A stretch of DNA of 62,289 bases from Armatimonadota bacterium (GTDB taxonomy: Bacteria; Armatimonadota; Fimbriimonadia; Fimbriimonadales; Fimbriimonadaceae), in contig JAFDWQ010000012.1 of NCBI GenBank assembly GCA_018268395.1, positions 1 through 62,289 on the forward strand. Reading direction: 5' to 3'. Positions 1 to 10,530 of the stretch are shown in pieces. The notes under the pieces are model-generated. The model was given only the letters and a program-made list of their open reading frames with translations. It did not search any database and was not told the DNA's origin. Numbering within the stretch: position 1 is the stretch's first letter; each line of letters opens with the position of its first letter. Both the position numbers and the translations under genes were made by a program.

Positions 1-3000
1 GGCCACATCGAACTGGCCGCGCCGATCAGCCACATCTGGTACCTCAAGGGCGTCCCGTCGCCTCTCTCGCTGATCCTCGACATCAGTCCGCGTCAGCTCG
101 AGAAGGTGATCTATTTCGCCAGCTTCATCATCATCGACCTCGAGTCGGAGAAGATCCAGGAGTTGCTCCCGAAAATCCTCGAAACGGTGGAGGAGGAGAA
201 GATCAACATCCAAGAGCAGATGCGCGAACTCGAGTTCGAGTCGCTTCAACGGCTCTCGAAGGAGATGATCGACAACCCGGACGAGTACTTCGACGAGAGC
301 TTCGTCCGGGACCGCATGAAGGCGAACTTCGACCGGATCCGGGCCGAATACCGTGACGCCGACGAGCGCGTCCGCGACCTTGACATCGCCGCCGAACTTC
401 TCGGGAAGCTGGAAGTCAACCAGCTCATCGAGGAAGACAAGTGGCGCGCGATCAGCAAGATGCTGGACGCGGTCAGCCGACGCTGGAAGACCGACCTTGG
501 ATACCTCGTCCACGCCAACATCGGCGCGGACGCCATGAAGGAGCTCCTTCGGCGCGTCGACCTCGACCGGATGGTCCGCGAACTCCGGCAAGAGATCGTC
601 GTCACGACGAGCCAGCGCCGGGCCCGCGCGATCAAGCGCCTCGAACTGGTCGAAGCCTTCCAGCAGTCGAAGAGCCGGCCGGAGTGGATGATCCAGGACA
701 TCGTCCCGGTCATTTCGCCCGAATTGAGGCCGATGGTCCAGCTCGACGGTGGCCGCTTCGCGACGTCCGACCTCAACGACCTTTATCGGCGCATCATCAA
801 CCGGAACAACCGGTTGAAGAAGATCATCGAGATCCAAGCTCCGGAATCGATCATCAACCACGAAAAGCGGCTCTTGCAAGAGGCCGTCGACGCACTGATC
901 GACAACGGACGAAGGGCCCGGCCCGTCGTCGGCAGCAACCAGCGACCGCTCAAGTCCCTCAGCGACATGCTCAAGGGCAAGGAAGGCCGCTTCCGAAAGA
1001 ACCTGCTCGGTAAGCGCGTCGACTACTCGGGGCGCTCGGTCATCGTCGTCGGCCCGAACCTGAAGCTTCACCAGTGCGGACTCCCGAAGGAGATGGCGCT
1101 CGAGCTCTTCAAGCCGTTCGTCATGAAGACCCTTGTCGAGCGGAAGATCACGCAGAACATCAAGACCGCCAAACGGATGATCGAGCGGATGCACCCGGTC
1201 GTGTGGGACGGTCTCGAGGACGTCATCAAGGAGCACCCGGTGCTTCTCAACCGCGCCCCGACGCTCCACCGTCTCGGTATCCAGGCGTTCGAACCGATCC
1301 TGGTCGAAGGCAAGGCCATCCAGCTCCACCCGCTGGTCTGCCACGCGTACAACGCGGACTTCGACGGAGACCAGATGGCCGTCCACGTCCCGCTCAGCAT
1401 GCAGGCCCAGTCCGAGGCCCGTGTCCTGATGCTGTCGACGCAGAACCTGTTCTCGCCTGCGGACGGTAAGCCCGTCGTGTCGCCGATCCAGGACATCGTC
1501 CTCGGCTGCTATGCACTGACGTACACGTTCAAGGAAGCGGCCAACAAGCTCGCGAAGCTCGAGGAAGCCTACAAAGCCGACCCCGAGAAAAATCCGGCCC
1601 CGTACGTCTACGCAAGCCCCGAGGAAGTTCTCTTCCACTTCGACACTCCGAATTCGGAAAAAATCGGGCTCAACGACCCGGTCAAGGTCAGGATCCAACG
1701 GCCTGTGTTCCGAAGCAACGAGGAGATCGATTTCCGTGACCCGGTCACGGGCGTCGAGTACTTGTACGAGACGAACCAGAACGAGTTCGGCGAAGACGTA
1801 CAGGAGCTCAAGGCCCTCGACCAGGAGTTCGAGAGCTTCATCGCGACCACGACCCCGGGCCGCTTGATCTTCAACGAAGTGCTCCCGCACCCGATGAAGT
1901 ACAGCGATAAGTTCCTTCAGGTCGAGCTGACGAAGAAGGCGATCGCCGACACGATCATCACCTGCCACAAACAAGTCGGCACGAACGGCACGATCAAGCT
2001 CCTCGACGACATGAAGCAGCTCGGGTTCACCTGGGCCAGCCGGTACGGGATCAGTATCGCGCTCACCGACATGGACCCGCCGCGCCGAAGGGAAGAGATG
2101 CTCGGCGAAGCGGACGCCAAGGCGAACCGCGTCCTGGAACAGTTCCGCCGCGGCCTCATTTCGTTCCGCGAAATGCAGGAGTCCCTCGTCCGTCTCTGGA
2201 CGAGCACGTACGACGAGATCGGTAACGCCATCGTCGACGCCATGACGCAGGAGAACCCCCTGTCGATCATCACGGTCTCGGGCGCACGCGGTTCGATCAA
2301 GCAGCTCGCGCAGCTTTCGGGCATGCGCGGCCTCATGTTCAACCAGTTCAACGAGGTCATCTACGAGCTCCCCGTCAAGTCGTCGTTCCAACGCGGCCTG
2401 TCGATGCTCGAATTCTTCGTCACGACGCACGGCGCCCGTAAAGGTCTCGCCGACACCGCCCTTCGAACGGCCGACGCGGGATACCTCACGAGGCGTCTCG
2501 TCGACGTCTCGCAGGACGTCATCGTCCGGTCGAAGGACTGCGGGACGGCCGAAGGCATCAGCGCTTGTCGTCTGACGTTCGAAGGGAAGACCCTCGAAAC
2601 GATGGGCGACCGCGCTCAAGGCCGCGTCTCGCTCCTGGAGGTCACCGATCCTGCGGACAAGTCTGTCGTCTATGAAGCCGACACGCTCTTGACCCAAGAA
2701 CACGCCAAGCGACTCGACAAGGTCGAGAACGCGTATTACGCGGAGATGGAGACGGCCGAGGGCGACGATGCCCAGCGCAAGATCATCGACAAGTACGAAG
2801 CGCACGGCTACAAGGTGGACGAACACGGACGCCTTGGCGCGATCGTGCGGTCGCCGATCTCGTGCGAACTCGAACAGGGCATCTGCGCGAAGTGCTACGG
2901 GCTCGACCTCGCTTCGCACAAGATGGTCGAGCAGGGGGTCGCGGTCGGCATCATTGCCGCCCAGTCCATCGGCGAACCCGGCACGCAGCTCACGATGCGC

Positions 3001-4422
3001 ACGTTCCATACGGGCGGCGTCGCAGGCTCCAAGACCATCGCCCGTACGAACCAGTACAAGACCGGTAAGTTCGTCCGCCAGTTCCAGGAAGACTTCCAGC
3101 AGGCGACCAGCACCGACCTCGCCACGTTCGATCCGGGCAAGCTGCTCGAGTCCCAAGAGTCCGTCGTCAAAGGCCTGATGCGCCCGAGCGCAGAGGTGCC
3201 GGAGGAGGACGGGAAGAAGAAGACGACGGCCCGGACGACCAAAGCTGCGGAGAAGCTGGTCGAGAAGAAGGACTCGGAAAGCCGCAAGCTCTGGGAGCGC
3301 AGCCGTAAGACGTTCTTCTACTCCTGGACCGGTGAGTCCAGCGGTATCGTCCGTGTCGAGGAGATCTTCGAGGCGCGACGCCAGCCGCGGGGCAAGGCGA
3401 TCATTTGTCCGGTCACGGGCATCGTGGTCGACATTCAACGCTCGAACTACGGTCGCTGGGTCGTCGTGGAAGCCGAAGTCGGCACCGATCTCTCGGCCCA
3501 GAAGCACGCTTACATCGCGAGCGAGCAAAACTGGCCGAAGGGCAAGGACGGACAGTTCGACAGTGGTCTCGACCGCGTCGTCGGCCAGAAGCTGACCACC
3601 CAGGTCCTGCAGACCTTACGGAAGAACAACGTCGAACGCGTCCGGGTCTTTTACACGATCCTGGTCCCGCCGCTCGGCAACCTGCCGGTCCAGAAAGGTA
3701 GCCGCGTCATCAAGGGCGACCCGTTGACCGAAGGCCCTCTCGATCCGCACGAAGTCCTCGACCTCGCCGGCTCGACCGCGGTGCACGAGTACTTCATCGA
3801 GAACTTGCAGAGCGTTTACAAAGACCAGGGCGTCGACATCAACGACAAGCACCTGGAGGTCATCGTCCGGCAAATGCTTCGGAAGAGGCAGGTCAAGGAG
3901 CCGGGTGACGCGCCCTTCCTCCCGGGCCAAGTCGTCGACCGCTTCCGCTTCAAACGGGAGAACGAGCGCGTCCGGCAGGCCATCGCCGCCGGGACGAAGA
4001 TCAAGTACATCGACCCGATCGACGGGGAAGAGAAGGAGCGCGATCCGAAGGAAGCGACCGCGAACTGGATCCTCCTCGGCATCACCGAAGCTTCGCTCGC
4101 GACGGACTCGTTCCTGTCGGCCGCTTCGTTCCAAAAGACGACGCGCGTCCTGACGGAAGCCGCCGTCCGTGGCAAGCACGACGTGTTGCTCGGCCTCAAG
4201 GAGAACGTCATCATCGGCCGTCTGATCCCCGCAGGAACGGGCGTCAAGGCGTACCGCGACTTGGCGATCGAAGTCGACCGCAGCCAGCCGATCTGGGCCC
4301 AGCAGCCGCTGACGGCCTTGATCGAAGCCGAAGAGGTCGAATCGATGGGCGCGAGCGGCGCCTTCGACGGAATGTCCTTGGCCGACCTAGCCGCAGCAGA
4401 AATCGACGAACACGCCGAGTGA
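1..4422 (+). CDS. rpoC: DNA-directed RNA polymerase subunit beta' (5' end missing)
   Basis: Catalytic beta' subunit of RNA polymerase. The reading frame is open from base 1 and begins [19 protein letters not shown], which in the family follows the N-terminal zinc ribbon, so roughly the first 100 codons lie outside the window. The Mg2+-binding loop NADFDGDQ is at 1351-1374. The bridge-helix/trigger-loop region follows, with [19 protein letters not shown] near 2280. The second zinc site is visible as the Cys of KDCGTAEG plus [11 protein letters not shown], followed by [20 protein letters not shown] Lys/Thr/Ala-rich low-complexity stretch near 3210-3270 is a lineage-specific linker or insert. 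rpoB would be expected just upstream. A strong hairpin follows the stop. Confidence 0.98.
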   Translation, partial: GHIELAAPISHIWYLKGVPSPLSLILDISPRQLEKVIYFASFIIIDLESEKIQELLPKILETVEEEKINIQEQMRELEFESLQRLSKEMIDNPDEYFDESFVRDRMKANFDRIRAEYRDADERVRDLDIAAELLGKLEVNQLIEEDKWRAISKMLDAVSRRWKTDLGYLVHANIGADAMKELLRRVDLDRMVRELRQEIVVTTSQRRARAIKRLELVEAFQQSKSRPEWMIQDIVPVISPELRPMVQLDGGRFATSDLNDLYRRIINRNNRLKKIIEIQAPESIINHEKRLLQEAVDALIDNGRRARPVVGSNQRPLKSLSDMLKGKEGRFRKNLLGKRVDYSGRSVIVVGPNLKLHQCGLPKEMALELFKPFVMKTLVERKITQNIKTAKRMIERMHPVVWDGLEDVIKEHPVLLNRAPTLHRLGIQAFEPILVEGKAIQLHPLVCHAYNADFDGDQMAVHVPLSMQAQSEARVLMLSTQNLFSPADGKPVVSPIQDIVLGCYALTYTFKEAANKLAKLEEAYKADPEKNPAPYVYASPEEVLFHFDTPNSEKIGLNDPVKVRIQRPVFRSNEEIDFRDPVTGVEYLYETNQNEFGEDVQELKALDQEFESFIATTTPGRLIFNEVLPHPMKYSDKFLQVELTKKAIADTIITCHKQVGTNGTIKLLDDMKQLGFTWASRYGISIALTDMDPPRRREEMLGEADAKANRVLEQFRRGLISFREMQESLVRLWTSTYDEIGNAIVDAMTQENPLSIITVSGARGSIKQLAQLSGMRGLMFNQFNEVIYELPVKSSFQRGLSMLEFFVTTHGARKGLADTALRTADAGYLTRRLVDVSQDVIVRSKDCGTAEGISACRLTFEGKTLETMGDRAQGRVSLLEVTDPADKSVVYEADTLLTQEHAKRLDKVENAYYAEMETAEGDDAQRKIIDKYEAHGYKVDEHGRLGAIVRSPISCELEQGICAKCYGLDLASHKMVEQGVAVGIIAAQSIGEPGTQLTMRTFHTGGVAGSKTIARTNQYKTGKFVRQFQEDFQQATSTDLATFDPGKLLESQESVVKGLMRPSAEVPEEDGKKKTTARTTKAAEKLVEKKDSESRKLWERSRKTFFYSWTGESSGIVRVEEIFEARRQPRGKAIICPVTGIVVDIQRSNYGRWVVVEAEVGTDLSAQKHAYIASEQNWPKGKDGQFDSGLDRVVGQKLTTQVLQTLRKNNVERVRVFYTILVPPLGNLPVQKGSRVIKGDPLTEGPLDPHEVLDLAGSTAVHEYFIENLQSVYKDQGVDINDKHLEVIVRQMLRKRQVKEPGDAPFLPGQVVDRFRFKRENERVRQAIAAGTKIKYIDPIDGEEKERDPKEATANWILLGITEASLATDSFLSAASFQKTTRVLTEAAVRGKHDVLLGLKENVIIGRLIPAGTGVKAYRDLAIEVDRSQPIWAQQPLTALIEAEEVESMGASGAFDGMSLADLAAAEIDEHAE

Positions 4423-4443
4423 CCTGACCGTCCTCCGCGTGCG

Positions 4444-4484
4444 GTCCGGCCCGTCCCCTTGTCTGGGAACGGGCCGGACTTTTC
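4444..4484 (+). terminator. Intrinsic terminator of rpoC
   Basis: A 10-bp perfect stem, GTCCGGCCCG / CGGGCCGGAC, encloses a 16-nt loop and is followed by TTTTC, 20 bp after the rpoC stop. It lies between rpoC and the convergent LuxR-type gene. Confidence 0.8.
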
Positions 4485-4514
4485 ATGGGCCAAGCCTTCG
4501 GTACTGCGATCGGG

Positions 4515-5099
4515 TCAACGTCTCCGGCCGGGATATTGGAACGTCACGAGGAGCGCGACGGCCGTACCGGACGAGACGACAGGCGAGACCGTTCCGCAAA
4601 ACGCGTCGGGGTGGAGCCGCTTCCTGTCGTAGGGGACGTCGAAGGCATGCTGTTCCAAGGACGTCACGGCATTCTTGACCGCCGTGTCGACGGCTTCGTC
4701 GAGGGGAGGAGGCAGCTGCTCCGTGAGGGCTGATCCGGGTTGGATCGCGATCCGGCAGTAGGGGCCAGGAAGGCTCGCGGCGATCACATGGGCCTTGGAG
4801 TCCAGGACGGCCATGCAGACGGGGGACACCTTCAAGACGGCCTGCCACCACTCGGTACGGTCGATCGGCCGGTTCTCGATTCCAAGGGCATGGTCCGAGA
4901 CATAGGGCCGGACGACTGCTACGGCCGCCGCGCGGTTCGCGACGTTGAGCTTTCCTCGGATGCGGCCCCAATAGGTTTTCACCGTTCCAGGTGCGATCTG
5001 CATCTTGACGGCGATCTCCTTATCGGTATAGCCCTGCGCGGCCCATTCGAGCACGCAAGTCTCCCTGTCAGACAGCTCCCCTAAAGTCCTCTCCTTCAT
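4515..5099 (-). CDS. LuxR-type HTH regulator with the HTH at its N-terminus
   Basis: 194 residues. A LuxR/FixJ DNA-binding domain occupies residues ~8-60: LSDRETCVLEWAAQGYTDKE, then IA..M.IAPGTVKTYWGRIRGKL. Residues ~80-190 form an uncharacterised alpha/beta segment (EWWQAVLKVSPVCMAVLDSKAHVIAASLPG) resembling a PAS-like sensor. This order is the reverse of most LuxR-family proteins, where the HTH is C-terminal. The start is uncertain: the ATG at 5099 has no Shine-Dalgarno before it, whereas AAGGAGAGG lies directly after it, so initiation could be leaderless at the ATG or at a CTG just before LSDRE. Divergent from the dockerin-like gene with ~290 bp between them, so it may regulate that gene (inference). 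Confidence 0.85.
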   Translation of the reverse strand: MKERTLGELSDRETCVLEWAAQGYTDKEIAVKMQIAPGTVKTYWGRIRGKLNVANRAAAVAVVRPYVSDHALGIENRPIDRTEWWQAVLKVSPVCMAVLDSKAHVIAASLPGPYCRIAIQPGSALTEQLPPPLDEAVDTAVKNAVTSLEQHAFDVPYDRKRLHPDAFCGTVSPVVSSGTAVALLVTFQYPGRRR

Positions 5100-5386
5100 T
5101 TGTAAAACCTATGTCGTTGCTTACGCAAGTGTTCTTGTCGCCAGTTGGGGCCCTTTCAAGAACTATTAAGGTTTCTCAAGTAGGCATTCTAACAGTTGGA
5201 ACGCAACCGGAGTACGGCCTTGACTCGCTTGTCTCCCAAAAGGAGGACACCAAAAGTCGGATTCTTTTGTCGGGAATGCCTGAGGGACACTTGCTGGCGG
5301 TCGGGGATTCCGGCGACGGCTTGCAGATTAAGGGGTCTTGCCACCTGCAGACGTGAGTCCGGAGGGATGACCTGGGACGAAACTTG
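5100..5386. other. Divergent intergenic region between the LuxR-type and dockerin-like genes
   Basis: A 287-bp non-coding stretch, locally A+T-richer than its neighbours around 5160-5200. It should carry promoters for both divergent genes. I could not assign convincing -35/-10 pairs or any known riboswitch. GGAGGG at 5361-5366 precedes a seven-codon open frame (ATG 5367 to TGA) that ends at the start of the next gene, so a tiny coupled leader peptide is possible. Confidence 0.4.
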
Positions 5387-8254
5387 ATGAGCAATCGCAA
5401 TGCTTGGTGCACAGGAGGGAGAGCGGCGGCCGCTCTGGCGGCCATCGGGCTGCTTGGAGTCGGCGCGTACGCTTCGAACTACTTTGTCAACCCGTTCGAC
5501 AATCCGGTCCTGATCGGTCCGACAGAATCGACGACCGTCTGGGGCGTCGACCGCTATGCCCCCAACGCGTTCGAGAGTCTGAACTGGGGCGGCGACAACC
5601 GGCTCCACGTTCGGATCGATAACGCCGACTTCCAGGGATCCGGGTTTTACAACACCCAAGGCCGGAAGCTCGATCTCGGCAACGGACGGTACACGTCGAT
5701 CAGTGGCGAAGTCTACGTCAGTAGCGACTTCGACACGAACGAGCGCCGCTCGGGGATCTGGGGCGTTGCGGTGGACGGTTCGAACACCATCGTAGGCTAT
5801 CCCATCTTGGACGTCGCCAACGACTCGTCGACCGCCGGTCAGACGACCAACGGGTGCGTCTTCCGTTATTACACGCAGGACACGCGCCAGAAACCGGCCG
5901 ACGACGCCAATGCGACGGCAGGCTTCGTGGAGCTGAAGCAGCTCACGGCCTCGGACTACGACAAGTGGCACAAGTTCGAGATCCGCCTGACGCCCTATGC
6001 GTACGAAGTCTACGTCGACGGCACGCTCGTGTTCGTGGACAACTGCGTCTATGGCGCGGACAAGTTCGACGAGATGATCTTGAACTCGAAGAATTACAAC
6101 CAGGACTATGACGTCTACTGGGACAACGTCGCGGCGCAGCCGTCGGGTAACCCGTGGGGACTGCCCGTCGACTTGAACGGCAAGTATTACGAAGCTTCGG
6201 TCGGTAACGTCTTCAGCGACGGTACGGCCGCATCGACCAGCAACGTGGAAGGCTTCACCGTCATCGAAAGCAGCAACGGCGCCGCTGCGGTCCAGGGCAG
6301 CTTCACCCCGTTCTCGACCGGCTTGAAGCCGCCGAAGGCTCTCGAAGCCGATCTGCTGGGCCGAAGCTTCCAGTTCAAAGCCGAGCTGGGCGGCACATGG
6401 ACGCTCACGAACGGCATCGTGGGTCCGAACGTGCGACCGGGCTCGTCGTTCATTGCCGGCGCGCACGATGCGGCCGGGTACAGCGGAGCCTATGGCGAAG
6501 TCGTCATCGACAGACCGGACAACACCGGATACCGGTTCGACCTCTCGACGAACGTCGGGGACGAGCTGATCTCGGACACGACGGGAGCGACGAAGTTCCT
6601 CGTCCGCGTGGACGTCGACGGGGCCGGTGCCTGCACGATGACCGTTTCGACGGTCGACGGCAACGAGCCGGGCAAGACGTACACGTCGAACGCTTTGGCT
6701 GCGGGAGCGAGTCTTGCGAACTCCCACTTCTACACGGGCTTCGACCGCTACTACAGCCAGCACCTGGGCGGTACCGCGACGGTCAAGATCTCCGAGTTCA
6801 CGACGACGGCCGTCGACAACGCCATCTATGCGTTCTCGGACGACCCCTATGTGAAACCTGGCGAGCAGGCCGGATACCGCGTCGGTATGGCGAATATGAC
6901 CGACCTGATCGAAGGGTTCCAAGCGTTCGGATCGACCACGGGTTCGCCGACTCTCGTGAATCTCGGTTCGCCCTTCCCTTACTACACTCCCGCCCCGTTC
7001 GCCAACGTGTTCCTCGACCCGAGGACGCAAGGCCTCTCGTCGGGAGCGGCGCCGCTCGGTGCCGAAGGCACCCAGGCCGGTTCGCCCTTGGCGGTCTTGC
7101 CTTACAACACGACCATCGAGGACACGGCGACGCTCGGAATCGCCGCGAACAACGGTAACGTCAACTTTCCGACCCGCTTCAGTGTGAACGGCGGCCTTGA
7201 GCTCCTGCCTGGCCTCAGGCAAGGGTCCAACACCGTCGTCGTCGACAACACGGCCCCGAGCGTCGTGATCACCAGCGCGACCCAGTCGCACGGAAACGTG
7301 CTGAGCTCGACCGCGATCCAGGGACTCCTGACGATCCACATTGACGCGAAAGACCTGGGCTCGACCCCGTCTGGCCTGACCGGCTACCCGACAGTCCAGA
7401 TCACGTGGTCGGACGCCAGCGTCACGACGCTCAGCGCCGCGCCATGGGCCGGCAACGACTACATTGCGACGACGAACATCGGTGCCTCCGTTCCGTGCGG
7501 CACGGCCACGATCCTCGTCACGGCGACCGACGACGCGGGCAACGTCAATACGGCTTCGGGCACGTTCAGCGTGAACAAGTCGCAAGTGACCGCTACCGTT
7601 CAACTCGCGGGCGTTTCGACGAACCCGAACCGGGAGGTCACGTTCGTCCTTGGCGGGACGGGCGGTTCGAACGGCCCGATCACGGTCCACAAGTCGCTGG
7701 CCTTTACGGCCGGCTCCGCGATGGTCACCTTGACCGCTCTCGACGGACTTCCGGACTGCTCTAAGACCATGACCGTCATTTGGGCGAAGGACGAAGTCCA
7801 TACGCTCGGCAAGCGTGAAAACCTGACGAAGGACGTCAACGCGCAGTACATCTGCCCGACGATCGTCCTCAAGGGCGGCAACGCCAACAAGGACACGGTC
7901 ATCGACATTCTCGACTACGGCAAGTTCGCCTTCCAGTGGGGTTCCAGCCAGTCCGTGAACAGCTTGTACACGGATCCCGGCAACGCGGACTTCAACTGCA
8001 ACGGCACCGTGGAGATCGGGGACTACAGCTATATCCAGCTCGGGTTCCTGAGCGGGGACGAGCCGTTGCCCGGCAACTTCAGCCCGGTCCCGAATCCGAA
8101 GGACAAGTGCACGATCAAAGACATGTTCGGTGCCGGTGTCCCCGAGCGAGTGGCTCAGGACATGGACGCCGACAAGGACGGTTGGATCACAGTGAACGAG
8201 GTTTCACAGTGGCTCTCGGCTAAGCAAAAGATCTTCAAGAACGGGGGTCGCTAG
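5387..8254 (+). CDS. Large secreted protein with C-terminal dockerin-like repeats
   Basis: 955 residues with an N-terminal signal segment (AAAALAAIGLLGVGAYAS). The first ~230 residues read like a concanavalin-type lectin/glucanase beta-sandwich (KWHKFEIRLTPYAYEVYVDG), followed by a second similar block and Ig-like segments. Residues ~828-895 hold two dockerin type I-like calcium loops, GNANKDTVIDILDYGKF and ADFNCNGTVEIGDYSYIQLG, spaced like a dockerin pair. An EF-hand-like DMDADKDGWITVNEV follows near residue 924. A TTG at 5384 is an alternative start; ATG 5387 was preferred. Dockerins bind cohesins, and the next gene encodes a cohesin-like protein. No catalytic domain was recognised. Confidence 0.85.
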   Translation: MSNRNAWCTGGRAAAALAAIGLLGVGAYASNYFVNPFDNPVLIGPTESTTVWGVDRYAPNAFESLNWGGDNRLHVRIDNADFQGSGFYNTQGRKLDLGNGRYTSISGEVYVSSDFDTNERRSGIWGVAVDGSNTIVGYPILDVANDSSTAGQTTNGCVFRYYTQDTRQKPADDANATAGFVELKQLTASDYDKWHKFEIRLTPYAYEVYVDGTLVFVDNCVYGADKFDEMILNSKNYNQDYDVYWDNVAAQPSGNPWGLPVDLNGKYYEASVGNVFSDGTAASTSNVEGFTVIESSNGAAAVQGSFTPFSTGLKPPKALEADLLGRSFQFKAELGGTWTLTNGIVGPNVRPGSSFIAGAHDAAGYSGAYGEVVIDRPDNTGYRFDLSTNVGDELISDTTGATKFLVRVDVDGAGACTMTVSTVDGNEPGKTYTSNALAAGASLANSHFYTGFDRYYSQHLGGTATVKISEFTTTAVDNAIYAFSDDPYVKPGEQAGYRVGMANMTDLIEGFQAFGSTTGSPTLVNLGSPFPYYTPAPFANVFLDPRTQGLSSGAAPLGAEGTQAGSPLAVLPYNTTIEDTATLGIAANNGNVNFPTRFSVNGGLELLPGLRQGSNTVVVDNTAPSVVITSATQSHGNVLSSTAIQGLLTIHIDAKDLGSTPSGLTGYPTVQITWSDASVTTLSAAPWAGNDYIATTNIGASVPCGTATILVTATDDAGNVNTASGTFSVNKSQVTATVQLAGVSTNPNREVTFVLGGTGGSNGPITVHKSLAFTAGSAMVTLTALDGLPDCSKTMTVIWAKDEVHTLGKRENLTKDVNAQYICPTIVLKGGNANKDTVIDILDYGKFAFQWGSSQSVNSLYTDPGNADFNCNGTVEIGDYSYIQLGFLSGDEPLPGNFSPVPNPKDKCTIKDMFGAGVPERVAQDMDADKDGWITVNEVSQWLSAKQKIFKNGGR

Positions 8255-8269
8255 GATCGCAGACACTTT

Positions 8270-8309
8270 GCCCGGGCCCCGTTGCAGAGCGGGGTTCCGG
8301 GCACTCTTT
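8270..8309 (+). terminator. Terminator-like hairpin after the dockerin-like gene
   Basis: GCCCGGGCCCCG and CGGGGTTCCGGGC pair with a small bulge around an 8-nt loop, followed by ACTCTTTC. It lies 16 bp after the stop and upstream of the cohesin-like gene. Confidence 0.6.
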
Positions 8310-8374
8310 CGGCCGCTTCCGACGGGAGACCGTGGGGAGCGGCCCGACAGGTTCCGGACAGGAGTGTTTTTCTG

Positions 8375-8977
8375 ATGAGGACGCACAAGTTTTTAAAGAG
8401 GGCGGACCCGGTCCGCCCGATGGCTGTGGCCCTATGGGCCCTCGCCCCGATGACGGGCCTTGCAAACGTCAATCTGGAGTTGCGGCCGTTGCGGACCGAC
8501 TATCGCGTCGGCGAGCAAGTCAGCATCGACGTCGTCGCGGTCAGCGACCTTCCGTTCGAGACCGTCAGCGCTCTGGACGTGATCGTCAAGTGGAACCCGA
8601 CGAGCCTCAACCCGCTCACGTCGACGAACTCGAGAAGCCAGGACGCGAACGGGCCGTACTCGTGGTTCACGTCAGGATTCATCAACCCTACGCCTTTGAA
8701 CAGCAGCCGGTCGGACGGGGACGCGGTCTGGAGCGGGCTTGCCCAGTTCCTGCTACCGTATGTCGCAACGGACCAGGGCACGATCGTGACCACGTTGCGG
8801 TTCAACGCCCTCAGAAAGGGAAGCATCGGCCGCCTCACGCGGGTCGACCTGCCACCAGTCTATATGGGTTTCTCGACCGCCGTTTTCGGTGGGGACTTCG
8901 TGAACCAGAACGTGACGGGTTCGCTGACGGGCGTCGAGATCCTGATCCGTCCTGCTCCGGTCGGGCCTCACGATTGA
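8375..8977 (+). CDS. Secreted cohesin-like domain protein
   Basis: 200 residues. A Lys/Arg-rich start and a hydrophobic signal segment (PMAVALWALAPMTGLANV) precede one domain resembling a cohesin or cohesin-like beta-sandwich: DYRVGEQVSIDVVAVSDLP, then ALDVIVKWNPTSLNPL, and later ..IVTTLRFNALRKGSIG. The pattern 'Y.vGe.v.idv', 'ld..v.wnp..l' and a late 'tlrF.A...G' is characteristic of that fold. The start ATG 8375 was chosen because GGAG lies 10 bp upstream and a signal peptide follows; the frame is open further upstream but reads through the terminator hairpin. It follows the dockerin-like gene in the same orientation, which suggests a binding partnership (inference). Confidence 0.65.
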   Translation: MRTHKFLKRADPVRPMAVALWALAPMTGLANVNLELRPLRTDYRVGEQVSIDVVAVSDLPFETVSALDVIVKWNPTSLNPLTSTNSRSQDANGPYSWFTSGFINPTPLNSSRSDGDAVWSGLAQFLLPYVATDQGTIVTTLRFNALRKGSIGRLTRVDLPPVYMGFSTAVFGGDFVNQNVTGSLTGVEILIRPAPVGPHD

Positions 8978-9030
8978 GCGGCATGTGATAACGTAAGGGT
9001 GCCCTCGGGACGACCCGCTGGGCGGGATGT

Positions 9031-9549
9031 ATGATGTTCGGCCTCTCACTCGTATCCTGGGTGGTATCCCCGGTTGCGGAAGACAAGATCGCACTCACGT
9101 TGTCCATCGCCGAGTCGACGATGGCGCTCGGAGTCAAGGACGCCCAAGTCAACCTCTATGTGACCTTTGCGAACGAAGGAAACCGTCGGATCGACTTCTG
9201 GAGCCCGCGGTATTCGAAGGGATACGAACTCCTCTCGTTCGAACTCCAGCCCTTGCCGAAAGGAGTCAGCCGCACCGTGACGCGGTTGCCCCGTGCATGG
9301 GACAAGAACTGGCCCGAGGTCTTTTCGCTCCCGCCCGGCCGGCACATGACGCGGCCCATCGCGCTGGGTGACGGGACTTGGGAGCCTTTGCCACTTGGTA
9401 CGGACAAAGTCGGCAAGTTCAGGATCAGGGCCGTTTTCGTCGAAACGCCCGAGCGGGGCGACACGACGAAGGTCTGGCTCGGACGGGCGACGAGCAACTG
9501 GGAGACGGTCGAACTTCGGAACCACATGTCGGCCCGCAAAGGGTTCTGA
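9031..9549 (+). CDS. Secreted protein of unknown function
   Basis: 172 residues starting with a short hydrophobic signal-like segment (MMFGLSLVSWVVSPVAEDK). The rest is a single beta-rich domain (VNLYVTFANEGNRRIDFWSP, FRIRAVFVETPERGDTTKVW) like the small Ig-type domains of exported proteins. I do not recognise a named family or catalytic motif. It stands alone between the cohesin-like gene and a WD40 gene, all on the same strand. Confidence 0.65.
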   Translation: MMFGLSLVSWVVSPVAEDKIALTLSIAESTMALGVKDAQVNLYVTFANEGNRRIDFWSPRYSKGYELLSFELQPLPKGVSRTVTRLPRAWDKNWPEVFSLPPGRHMTRPIALGDGTWEPLPLGTDKVGKFRIRAVFVETPERGDTTKVWLGRATSNWETVELRNHMSARKGF

Positions 9550-9597
9550 AACGACCTGTCCGTCGGTTCCTTCGAGCGTCATGTACACTCGCTTGAC

Positions 9598-10530
9598 ATG
9601 ACCTCACTGCTCCTCTGCGCAGCCTTGCTTCCTCAAGCCCATCCCGGCGGGGCGCGCAGCGCGTGCATCCGCCAAGACGGACGTACGGTCACGACGGTCG
9701 GTGACGACGGGATGGTCCGAGTGTGGCGGCTGGCCGACGGCCGCCTCGTAAAATCGGTCCGGGCCACTTCGAACGGCCACCTCACGGCCGTTTCCCAGAG
9801 TCCGGACGGGCGGCTGATCGTGACTGCCGGTTACGACGGGAAAATCCGGCTCTGGGACGCGGATCTCAAACGGATCAGAAGCTGGTCTGGCGGAACGTCT
9901 TACGTCTCCGGAGCAGCGTTCTCCTTTGACGGGACAAAGGTCTATTCCTGTGGATACGACAACCGGGCGAAGGAGTGGTCGCTTCGCGGAAAGCTCTTGA
10001 GGACCTACACAGGACTGCCTTCGGACGCCTACGGTCTGGCCGTCTCCCGGGACGGTCGGCACGTCGCCGCGGTCGGTCCGAGCGGCGGGTTCGTCGTGTG
10101 GCAGGCCAGGACCGGAAAGGTGGTGCTGAAGGGGTCCGAGCGATCTTCGGACTTTTGTGCGGCAGCTTTCGATCCGACAAGCGGCCGCGTCGCCATCGTC
10201 GCTCTCGGGGGCCGTCTCGAGGTGTGGGACGTTGTCGCTAAAGCGAGGGTGTCGTCCGTCGACACAGGCCCGAACGGCTTGATCGGGGTCGCATGGAAGA
10301 GCCCGTCGGACATCGTCGCAGCGTCGTACCGGAGAGAGCTGTACCTTGTCCAAGCGGCTTCTGGCGAAGTGAAGCAGCGGATCGAAGCCGCACCAGAAGG
10401 GACGTTCCTCATGGGCTTGTCCACCGACCACAAGGGTCTCCGTGCTGCGACTTGCGATTCGGCCGGCGACGTCAAGATCTGGAACACGTCGGACGGGACG
10501 CTGGACTTTACGGCCGGCCACGCGCGCTAG
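9598..10530 (+). CDS. WD40-repeat beta-propeller protein
   Basis: 310 residues with five to seven WD40-type blades: TVGDDGMVRVWRLADG, TAGYDGKIRLWDADL, SCGYDNRAKEWSLRG, GGRLEVWDV and GDVKIWNTSDG. The N-terminus (MTSLLLCAALLPQAHPG) could be a short signal peptide, so the propeller may act outside the cytoplasm as a protein-binding scaffold. The ATG follows TACACT at 9584-9589, a possible -10 box. No enzymatic domain is present and the partner is unknown. Confidence 0.8.
   Translation: MTSLLLCAALLPQAHPGGARSACIRQDGRTVTTVGDDGMVRVWRLADGRLVKSVRATSNGHLTAVSQSPDGRLIVTAGYDGKIRLWDADLKRIRSWSGGTSYVSGAAFSFDGTKVYSCGYDNRAKEWSLRGKLLRTYTGLPSDAYGLAVSRDGRHVAAVGPSGGFVVWQARTGKVVLKGSERSSDFCAAAFDPTSGRVAIVALGGRLEVWDVVAKARVSSVDTGPNGLIGVAWKSPSDIVAASYRRELYLVQAASGEVKQRIEAAPEGTFLMGLSTDHKGLRAATCDSAGDVKIWNTSDGTLDFTAGHAR

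Noticed and set aside
5189-7801. 870-codon open frame on the minus strand
   Set aside because: It is antisense to the dockerin-like gene. Its translation is Arg/Val/Asp-rich with no domain, typical of a high-GC shadow frame.
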